Assembly: GCA_945907045.1 (NCBI GenBank) | Contig: CAMDSH010000015.1 | Span: 1-64,000 of the forward strand | DNA: 64,000 nucleotides | Direction of reading: 5' to 3' | Source of the DNA: Rhizobium sp. Q54 | GTDB taxonomy: Bacteria; Pseudomonadota; Alphaproteobacteria; Rhizobiales; Xanthobacteraceae | Program-made: the position numbers and the translations under genes | In this document: in pieces, positions 40,820 to 47,691 of the stretch | Layout: each line of letters starts with the position of its first letter | How positions within the stretch are numbered: position 1 is the stretch's first letter | The notes under the pieces: generated by a model | Databases searched by the model: none | What the model was told of the DNA's origin: nothing | Seen by the model: the letters and a program-made list of their open reading frames with translations, nothing else

Positions 40820-42862
40820 TCAGCTGTCCGGCTTGTTTGCGCGCTCCAGCGCTTCGCGTTCGCGCAAATAATCTTCCGTCGTTCGCGGATTCGGGCGCGG
40901 CGGCGCGCCGAACGGATCGAATTTCTCTTCCGACATGGCGATGACGCGGCAGTCGGCACACATCTTGATGACGTCGAGGCGCTTGGCGGAATTCTTGAAC
41001 ATCCAGTGCTGGCCTTCGAGCTTGGCCGCGACGCGCTCGACGCTGCTTTTCACGCCGAAGGGCTTGCTGCAACGTATGCACAACGCCGGTTCTTCTTCCT
41101 TCAACACGCGCGTAGATGCCGTAGCCGCGCGGAAATCGAGCTGCGGAACGAGAATGATGACCTTCTCGGGGCAGGTCGCCTTGCACAGCCCGCATTGCAC
41201 GCAGGCATCTTCGGCAAAGCGCAACACCGGGCGGTCGGGATCGTCCGACAGCGCGCCGGTCGGGCAGGCGGACACGCACGAGAGACAAAGCGTACAGCCC
41301 TCTACATTGAGTTTTACCGTGCCGAACGGGGCGCCTTCCGGCAGCGCGACGATATCGACGGGCGCGGGCGCGGCGCGGTGCAACTCCCGAAGTGAAAGCC
41401 GTAGCACGTCGCGCTTGGCGCCGACGGCGGAGAAGCTCGCCGGACGCGGCGCGCCATCGGCGGGTTCGATCGCGCGCAAGGCATCGCCGAGCGCGAACGG
41501 ATCGTCGGTCTCGATCGTTGCAACGCGCGTGGGTTTAAACCCAAGCCCGGTAAGGATCGGTTCGGCTAATGCAATGGTCTTGGCGAGACCCGCAACATCG
41601 TGACGCGGTTTTGCCCGCAACAGAAAACGCGCGGCGGAAGCGCCATACGCAAAAGCCGCTGCCAGCGCTTCGAGGCCAACTTGCGTCACTTCGTTGACGG
41701 ACAGCGGCAGCACGTTCGCCGGCAATCCATCGCCATGACGCGCCAGCGCATCGATCAATTCGCCGCCGTGTTCCTCGTCATGAAACAGCACAATCGCGCG
41801 CGCGCCGCCGGCTTCTCGATAAGCAGTAAGCATCGCGCGCAATTTGCGCATCAACGCATCGGCGGGCGGCAACGCATAGGAAGCGGCGCCGGTCGGGCAA
41901 ACCGCCGCGCACTGGCCGCAACCGGCGCAGATATTGGCGTCAATCGCTACATGATCGCCGGCCGGTGAAATAGCGCCCGTGGGGCAGAGATCGAGGCAGC
42001 GGCGGCAGCCGACGATTTTTGAACGAGAATGCGCGCAGATGCTTTCCGTGAATGTGATGTAGCGCGGCTTGTCGAACCCGCCGACAAGGTCACGCGCTTT
42101 CAGCACGGTTTTCAGAACGGCGGCAGGATCGTTAGGGTCGGCACGCAGATAGCCGTCGCGCAAGTCGAAGGCCGGGAACAGCGGAGCGCCGCCGGAAAGA
42201 TCGAGCACGATGTCGCAACGCGACAAGGCTCCATCGCGCGGCGCAGCGAAGGTCAGGGCACCGCGCGAGGACGGAACGGGCGCGGCATAATCGTCAACGG
42301 TAAGCTCGAACGCGCCGAGATAGCCCTTGGCGGATTTTATCGTGCCTTTGACGATGGGAAAATCGGTGACGCGTGGTGGCTCAAGTTTATCGGGTTTGCT
42401 GATGAGCACCGTGACGTCAAGATGCTCGGCGAGCAATTTTGCGGCCTCGATCGCGCGCTCGTCGCGGCCATAAACCAGCGTGACGCCTTCGCTCGACAAA
42501 CTCACCAGCGGAAAATCCGGCGAGGTCTCGCTGGCGGCTGCGATCAAAGCCGCCATCTTCGGGCCGGCTTTCGCGCCTTCCGATGACCAACCGGCGCTTT
42601 CGCGAACATTGACGAAAGTGACGGGATTGCCATCGGCGCGCTCGCCAGCAACCTCGGAAAAGAGAGGGGCTTCCTGGGTGCACGCAACAACAAGTGGCTC
42701 TCCCGTTGCCGCTGCCGTCCGGAACCGATCGAGTTCCGCGCGGCAGAGCTGACGGCCCGCCGTCACCTCGGCGCCTCGGCATCCGCGGCGCACGGCTTCT
42801 GCATCGAGCTGCATGGTGTCTTCGCAGGAGCAGATCAGGATGTTGCGCGGGCGCTCGGCCAT
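40820..42862 (-). CDS. Polyferredoxin-like 4Fe-4S protein of the formate dehydrogenase locus
   Basis: A 680-residue iron-sulfur protein without membrane segments. It starts with a HdrA/MvhD-like cysteine (NILICSCEDTMQLD), has a first dicluster near 285-335 (GCRRCLDLCPTGAIS and CAGCGQCAAVCPTGA), and a second near 525-570 (CTLCLSCVSACPTGAL and CVQCGLCKATCPEKV), then CIRC and CADC pairs near the end. The region between holds a flavodoxin-like fold fragment. Divergent from the five accessory genes of the formate dehydrogenase cluster and conserved with them in rhizobia. A role in electron transfer to or maturation of the dehydrogenase is inferred; the direct partner is unknown. Confidence 0.78.
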   Translation of the reverse strand: MAERPRNILICSCEDTMQLDAEAVRRGCRGAEVTAGRQLCRAELDRFRTAAATGEPLVVACTQEAPLFSEVAGERADGNPVTFVNVRESAGWSSEGAKAGPKMAALIAAASETSPDFPLVSLSSEGVTLVYGRDERAIEAAKLLAEHLDVTVLISKPDKLEPPRVTDFPIVKGTIKSAKGYLGAFELTVDDYAAPVPSSRGALTFAAPRDGALSRCDIVLDLSGGAPLFPAFDLRDGYLRADPNDPAAVLKTVLKARDLVGGFDKPRYITFTESICAHSRSKIVGCRRCLDLCPTGAISPAGDHVAIDANICAGCGQCAAVCPTGAASYALPPADALMRKLRAMLTAYREAGGARAIVLFHDEEHGGELIDALARHGDGLPANVLPLSVNEVTQVGLEALAAAFAYGASAARFLLRAKPRHDVAGLAKTIALAEPILTGLGFKPTRVATIETDDPFALGDALRAIEPADGAPRPASFSAVGAKRDVLRLSLRELHRAAPAPVDIVALPEGAPFGTVKLNVEGCTLCLSCVSACPTGALSDDPDRPVLRFAEDACVQCGLCKATCPEKVIILVPQLDFRAATASTRVLKEEEPALCIRCSKPFGVKSSVERVAAKLEGQHWMFKNSAKRLDVIKMCADCRVIAMSEEKFDPFGAPPRPNPRTTEDYLREREALERANKPDS

Positions 42863-43038
42863 CTCGCTTATTAACCCTTATTGTTGCGCAACCCGCAGGT
42901 ATCCGGCGAACAGCGCTACGCGTTGAAACCGCCGGTATCTCGTCCACTTGGCCGCGGGATTGGCCTTCGGGATTGGCCTTGGGGCCCTTCGCGCTATACT
43001 TATAATTATACCAAGAAAAATGTAAGAGTGCAGACCGC

Positions 43039-43800
43039 ATGCCGATGGACACGCGCACACGTCCGCGCACGTTTACAGCGCCGGATATCGTCCTGCCCCC
43101 GCCGTTCACGCTGGTGACGCTGCGCGAGGTGGGCGACGCTTTCGCGCATGCGATCAGCATCGCGCCCGAGAAGGGCGCTGGAACGCTGGTCTACGTGGGC
43201 CGTTTCGATCTCGCCGAATTTGCCGTGGTCTTGGAACCTGACGAGCCGCTGCGCACCGCGCGGCGTACTCTATATGCCGGAATGGTGGCGCTTTACGACG
43301 CCTTGCTCTCGCACGCGCCGCCGGAAAAACCGATCGACATTATCTGGCCTGACGCGATCAGGGTGGATAGCGGCCTGGTCGGGGGCGGACGGCTGGCCTG
43401 GCCGCAGGGCGCGAGCGAAGACGAGCCGCCGGCGTGGATGGTGTTCGGCGCGACGATACGGACCGTTTCGATGGGCGAGGGAGAGCCGGGGCTTAATCCG
43501 CTCATCTCCGCGCTGGAGGAAGAAGGCTTTACTGACTTTGGCGCCGACCGGCTGCTGGAGAGTTTTGCGCGGCATCTGATGGTCGCCACCGACTCCCTGC
43601 ACGAACATGGGTTCCCCGCCGTGGCGAAGGAATATCTGAAAAACCTTGCCGCGGAAAAAGGCGTTCGCCGCGATATCGATGAGAATGGCGATCTGCTCAA
43701 GCGGTATGCCGGCAAGACTGAGGTCGAGAAGCAGCAACTGCTTCCCGCGCTGGCGGCGCCATCCTGGTACGACCCGAAAACCAAAGGCCCGCGCTCGTGA
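43039..43800 (+). CDS. Biotin/lipoate protein ligase-like protein
   Basis: A 253-residue protein with the fold of the BPL/LplA/LipB family (N-terminal lead IVLPPPFTLVTLREVGDAFAHA, a central GRLAWP strand and WMVFGATIRTV) ending in a C-terminal domain with LPALAAPSWYDPK. The usual GRGRxxRxW biotin-ligase loop is not visible, so catalytic ligation of biotin or lipoate is unsupported. It is the first gene of a run of five overlapping genes leading to the formate dehydrogenase. A dedicated maturation or cofactor role is inferred from that placing. Confidence 0.65.
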   Translation: MPMDTRTRPRTFTAPDIVLPPPFTLVTLREVGDAFAHAISIAPEKGAGTLVYVGRFDLAEFAVVLEPDEPLRTARRTLYAGMVALYDALLSHAPPEKPIDIIWPDAIRVDSGLVGGGRLAWPQGASEDEPPAWMVFGATIRTVSMGEGEPGLNPLISALEEEGFTDFGADRLLESFARHLMVATDSLHEHGFPAVAKEYLKNLAAEKGVRRDIDENGDLLKRYAGKTEVEKQQLLPALAAPSWYDPKTKGPRS

Positions 43801-44348
43801 AGCTGCTTCGCACCATTCAGCTCGATCCATCGGACACCTTCATATTCGAGCAGGCGGCGGAGCCCGGCGAATGGGCGGTCTCCGGCGCTTTCGTGTTCTG
43901 GAATTCCGATCCCGCCGCGCTCGAAGGCAAAGCGCGCTCGGCATTTCGCGGTGGATTTCTCGGCGTGAAATCGCTCGGTTGGTCGACGCTGGTGCAGATT
44001 GTCGAAGCGAGCGAAGACGACCGCGCGGCGGCCATCGACACATTGGCGAAGCAATTGGTCGCTCAATTCGGCGCGCCCAGCATTGCGGATGCAGCTGCGG
44101 CGGCGGAGGAAGAATTTACTTTTGCTTCTTCGTTGTGCGTGCATCCAACCGACACGCTGATCGCGGTCCACCGCATGCACGAGAACGGTGAAACCCGCGA
44201 GGCCTTCCGCACATTACGTCCGCGCAATGGACCGAAACCGCTGCGGGCTTTCTCGTTCCTCGAAGTCGAAGGCGAGGAAGAACCAACGGAACAGGTCGAT
44301 CTGGTCGGCATGGCGGGGCGCGAGACGGTGGAGCGCGAACGCAAATGA
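43797..44348 (+). CDS. DUF6505 family protein
   Basis: A 183-residue soluble protein beginning MKLLRTIQLDPSDTFIFEQA, with an alpha/beta middle (FRGGFLGVKSLGWSTLVQIVEA) and a C-terminal EEPTEQVDLVGM stretch. I match it to DUF6505 from memory. Its start overlaps the upstream gene by four bases, and its stop overlaps the DUF6352 start by four. No catalytic motif is visible. Confidence 0.62.
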   Translation: MKLLRTIQLDPSDTFIFEQAAEPGEWAVSGAFVFWNSDPAALEGKARSAFRGGFLGVKSLGWSTLVQIVEASEDDRAAAIDTLAKQLVAQFGAPSIADAAAAAEEEFTFASSLCVHPTDTLIAVHRMHENGETREAFRTLRPRNGPKPLRAFSFLEVEGEEEPTEQVDLVGMAGRETVERERK

Positions 44349-45352
44349 AGGATTTCTGGCTCTCCTGCGGCCATCATCTGCTCGACCGCGAAGAGGGCGG
44401 CGGACTTGTCGCGACCGATGAATTTCTCAAAGTCTATCTGGCGCGCCCCGAACTGGCGCCGCCGCCGGAAGCATGCGTCGTCGAGCGAACGCTGCATGCA
44501 ACCTTGCTTGCCGATCCGCGCCGTGCGGTAAGCACGGAAGATATCGCCGGCATCGCGGACGCCGATGCGCGCGAAAACTGGCAATTGATGATTACGTTCC
44601 GCGATCATCTCGTGCGCCACAAGACGCTGGAAGCGGCTTACGCCGAGATGATGCGTCACGGCGCAGGCAGCACGCCGCCGCTGTTTCTCAATCAGCTTGC
44701 ACACGTCATCCTGCGCAACGCGCTCGATGGTTGCGAGGACCCTTATGTATTGCGCGCAGCGGAATTGTTTTTCCGCCCGCAACGCCTCACCGTGAAGGAC
44801 GATTTGCTGATCGCGGCGGATGAGGAAACCATTACCGGCATCGGCACGACGCCAGTATCGCCGCTCGTTTCCATGCTGGGATTGCCGGCGGAATCGCAGA
44901 TCGACGTGATGGTGGAAGAAAATTCCGCCAGCTACTGGGAGCGCAGCGATCTTTTCGACATGGCGATCGATCTCACGGCGGGCAAGCGGGGACTAGCAGC
45001 TCTCGGCGAGGCAATGACGCGCTGGATCACCCATGTTCTCGGCATCGAGGTTGAGATCGAGCCGCTCACCGCGGTGCGCGACGTCAATCTCGCTTGGTAT
45101 GTTGGGCTTGATGCCGACGGCACGCGCATCGGCGATCAGCTTTGGAAAGGCGAGGAGCTTGACGAGACGACATCGTCGCGCATCGTCGGGCTTTACCGGC
45201 TCACGTTCCGCGATCCTTCCATCGTCACGGAGAAAGTCCGTGGCGAGCCGATCTTCCTGATTTTGGCGATGACCGGCGACAAGCAAATTCGCATGAAGCC
45301 GCAAAACCTTTTGACCGGTCTGCCGGTCCGTCATCTGGAGGCGGTGGGTTGA
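44345..45352 (+). CDS. DUF6352 family protein
   Basis: A 335-residue protein starting MKDFWLSCGHHLLDREEGGG; the SCGHHLLD opening and a metal-like ERSDLFDMAIDLTAG segment are its most distinct features. The C-terminal half has an alpha/beta region with LAWYVGLDADGTRIGDQLW and FLILAM. It resembles DUF6352. Translationally coupled on both sides by 4-base overlaps. Probably an assembly factor for the formate dehydrogenase by context only. Confidence 0.65.
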   Translation: MKDFWLSCGHHLLDREEGGGLVATDEFLKVYLARPELAPPPEACVVERTLHATLLADPRRAVSTEDIAGIADADARENWQLMITFRDHLVRHKTLEAAYAEMMRHGAGSTPPLFLNQLAHVILRNALDGCEDPYVLRAAELFFRPQRLTVKDDLLIAADEETITGIGTTPVSPLVSMLGLPAESQIDVMVEENSASYWERSDLFDMAIDLTAGKRGLAALGEAMTRWITHVLGIEVEIEPLTAVRDVNLAWYVGLDADGTRIGDQLWKGEELDETTSSRIVGLYRLTFRDPSIVTEKVRGEPIFLILAMTGDKQIRMKPQNLLTGLPVRHLEAVG

Positions 45353-45867
45353 GCGCGGAAACCACATCACCCCCGCGCATCGAAGTCGGCGTCGTTGTCG
45401 AGCGCAGCAAAGCTGCGTCGCAATGGATCGATTTCATCTGGCGTCCGGTGACGGTCTTGCACGGCCTGCCGGAGGCGGCGCCCTGGACGACGCTCGGCGT
45501 GAAAGGCGACGTAACATCCTTCTATGCCGGCTCCGCGATCGTCCATCTGTACCGGCCGGAGACCGGGAATTACCGCGACAATCTCGCCTCCGGTGCCCCC
45601 AGTTTATGGGTTGCGATGCAGCCGACCGAGAGCGATCCGCCGTATCAGCTCATGGTGGTGACCGCCGACCCTTCCGAGGGTGAAGCACTGACCGAGACGG
45701 CGACAAATCTGGTCGAGCAGGTGCCGATGCCGGAGACGATTCAGGTCTTGGTCGCGGCGTTCGTGGCCGAGCACCACGTCGAGCAAACATTTTACAAGCG
45801 CAAGCGCGATCGCGCCGATCCGGAAGCGATGGCGCGGCGCCGCGGTTACGGAGAGCACGAAGAATGA
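45349..45867 (+). CDS. DUF3305 domain-containing protein
   Basis: A 172-residue protein with the DUF3305 core: IEVGVVVERSKAASQWIDFIWRP near the start and a central GSAIVHLYRPETGNYRDNL and WVAMQP segment; the tail is charged (KRDRADPEAMARRRG). The domain is nearly always adjacent to DUF3306, as here, in formate dehydrogenase loci. Start TTG at 45349 overlaps the preceding stop. Function unknown. Confidence 0.78.
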   Translation: MSAETTSPPRIEVGVVVERSKAASQWIDFIWRPVTVLHGLPEAAPWTTLGVKGDVTSFYAGSAIVHLYRPETGNYRDNLASGAPSLWVAMQPTESDPPYQLMVVTADPSEGEALTETATNLVEQVPMPETIQVLVAAFVAEHHVEQTFYKRKRDRADPEAMARRRGYGEHEE

Positions 45868-46556
45868 GCGCGGAAGAAGATTTCCTCGCACGCTGGTCGC
45901 GCCGCAAGCGCGAGGTGGAAGAGGCTGCCGGTGCCGCTCCCGTGCAGGACACAGCCGCGCACGCAAAAAAGATTCCACAAAGCGAAACTGAGAATAAAAC
46001 CGCCGAACCGGAAGCTGAATTCGATCTCGCGAGTCTGCCGCCGCTCGAATCGATCACCTCGGCGTCGGACGTCACAATGTTCTTGCGCGCCGGAGTGCCG
46101 ATGGAATTGACCCGTGCGGCGCTTCGCCGCGCGTGGACCGCCGATCCGCTGATCCGCGATTTTATCGGGCTTGCGGAGAACGCCTGGGACTTCACCAAGA
46201 CCGATGAGATCGCCGGCTTCGGGCCGATTGGATCGGCGGAGGATGTCGCCAAGCTGCTCGAGCAGGTCATCGGCAAACCGAAACCCGAGCCAGGGCAGGC
46301 GGCACCCGTGATATCCGCCGACGCACCGCCCGTCCCGGCAAATACGAATGATTCCAGCGTAATAGACCCGCCGCCCGCCGACGCATTGGGGCAGATCGCA
46401 CAGGACCGTGCGGCGGACATGCTGGTCACCGGTGAGGGGCCGAGGGAGACGGCAGCCGACGGCAGAGGCGGCACTGAAAAATCGCCGGAAGCCGAAAGCC
46501 CCGAAGACCGTCACCAGTTATTGCGCCGCACCCACGGCGGCGCCCTGCCGCAATAA
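45864..46556 (+). CDS. DUF3306 domain-containing protein
   Basis: A 230-residue protein opening with the DUF3306 block SAEEDFLARWSRRKREVEEA, followed by LPPLESITSASDVTMFLRAGVPMELTRAALRRAW (the conserved core, about residues 55-90). The C-terminal half is low-complexity and rich in Pro, Ala and acidic residues. It overlaps DUF3305 by four bases and precedes the HTH-TorD gene by 116 bases, a gap that may hold a promoter. Function unknown. Confidence 0.78.
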   Translation: MSAEEDFLARWSRRKREVEEAAGAAPVQDTAAHAKKIPQSETENKTAEPEAEFDLASLPPLESITSASDVTMFLRAGVPMELTRAALRRAWTADPLIRDFIGLAENAWDFTKTDEIAGFGPIGSAEDVAKLLEQVIGKPKPEPGQAAPVISADAPPVPANTNDSSVIDPPPADALGQIAQDRAADMLVTGEGPRETAADGRGGTEKSPEAESPEDRHQLLRRTHGGALPQ

Positions 46557-46672
46557 TTCACGATTTATAGCCCCAGGCTATTGCCCATCTATTGACCATT
46601 AGCGTGGGCACGCCCTACTCTTTTTAACTGTTCTCAAGAGGCGCAGAAGCGCTCTGGATCCTAGGGAAGACG

Positions 46673-47449
46673 ATGCGCGATCCCGGACTCAATGAAGCCA
46701 TCCATGCAGTCGGCGGCGTGACCGAACTCGCGCGCCGCGTCGGCATTTCGCAGCCTTCCGTATCGAACTGGGACAAGATTCCGGCCGACCGCGTTCTCGC
46801 GGTCGAGGCGGCGACCGGCGTGCCGCGCATGCGACTGCGGCCCGATCTTTACGGTGAGAACCGAATGGCCGTTGAAGTTGATGAAATCGATTCCGCGCGC
46901 GCGCAGGAATACGCGCTGCTCTCGTCGTTGCTGGTGCGCGCGCCCGGCGCCGACCTGCTCGCGGGGCTCACGCGCCTGCGCGGCGATGCATCGCCGCTCG
47001 GGATGGCGCACATCGCGCTGGCGGAAGCTGCGGCAAAAACCAGCGTCGAACTTGTTGAGCGCGAATATTTCGATCTCTTCATCGGCATCGGCCGCGGTGA
47101 AATTCTTCCCTACGCGTCTTATTATCTCACCGGGTTTCTGCATGAGCGGCCGTTGGCGCGTCTTCGCGACGACCTCATTCCGCTCGGCATCGAACGCGTT
47201 GCCGGCAACTACGAGCCGGAAGATCATGCCGCGACATTGTGCGAGATCATGTCGGCGATTGTTGGCGGCCGCTTTCCCGTTGAAGCCGGCACCGATCAGC
47301 AATTGTTCGAGAGGCACATGGCGCCGTGGATCCGCCGCTTCTTCACCGATATCGAAAATTCAGAAAGGGCGGACTTCTACCGCCAGGTTGGCGCCCTAGG
47401 ACGGGTGTTCGTTGAAATTGAAACGGAAGCCTTCGCGCTGGCCGGTTGA
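46673..47449 (+). CDS. TorD/DmsD-like chaperone fused to an N-terminal HTH domain
   Basis: A 258-residue protein of two parts. Residues 1-60 form a YdaS/Cro-like DNA-binding HTH (INEAIHA type helix, then ELARRVGISQPSVSNWDKIPADRVLAVEAATG). Residues 70-255 match TorD/DmsD redox-enzyme chaperones: LLSSLLVRAPGADLL, EREYFDLFIGIGRGEILPYASYYLTGFLHERPL and DHAATLCEIMSAIVGG. TorD-type proteins hold molybdo-enzyme precursors before Tat export. It is 34 bases upstream of a Tat-signal protein and the formate dehydrogenase alpha gene. The HTH raises the possibility of autoregulation. Confidence 0.85.
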   Translation: MRDPGLNEAIHAVGGVTELARRVGISQPSVSNWDKIPADRVLAVEAATGVPRMRLRPDLYGENRMAVEVDEIDSARAQEYALLSSLLVRAPGADLLAGLTRLRGDASPLGMAHIALAEAAAKTSVELVEREYFDLFIGIGRGEILPYASYYLTGFLHERPLARLRDDLIPLGIERVAGNYEPEDHAATLCEIMSAIVGGRFPVEAGTDQQLFERHMAPWIRRFFTDIENSERADFYRQVGALGRVFVEIETEAFALAG

Positions 47450-47482
47450 CCGGTCCGTGAAGAACTCAAGGAGGGAATCGCG

Positions 47483-47680
47483 ATGAAAACAAAAGGCAAG
47501 ACGACGGTTGGCCGTCGTGACTTCCTTCGCGCCATTGGCGCCGGAGCCGCGGTTGCGGCCGCCGCACCGCTCGGTGAAGCCAAGGCCGACACCGAGAGCA
47601 ACGATGAAAAGCGCAAGACTCGCTACAAAGAAAGCGAGCATGTGAAGACATTCTATCGCGTCAACCGTTATCCGAGCTGA
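47483..47680 (+). CDS. Formate dehydrogenase region Tat-signal small protein
   Basis: A 65-residue peptide with a twin-arginine signal (GRRDFLRAIGAGAAVAAAAPL) followed by a short hydrophilic tail KRKTRYKESEHVKTFYRVNRY. This is the TIGR02811-type small Tat substrate found ahead of FDH-N-type catalytic genes; the YRVNRYP ending is characteristic. AAGGAGGG precedes the ATG. It is followed 11 bases later by the alpha subunit gene. Its function is unknown. Confidence 0.88.
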   Translation: MKTKGKTTVGRRDFLRAIGAGAAVAAAAPLGEAKADTESNDEKRKTRYKESEHVKTFYRVNRYPS

Positions 47681-47691
47681 GGGAGGCACCT

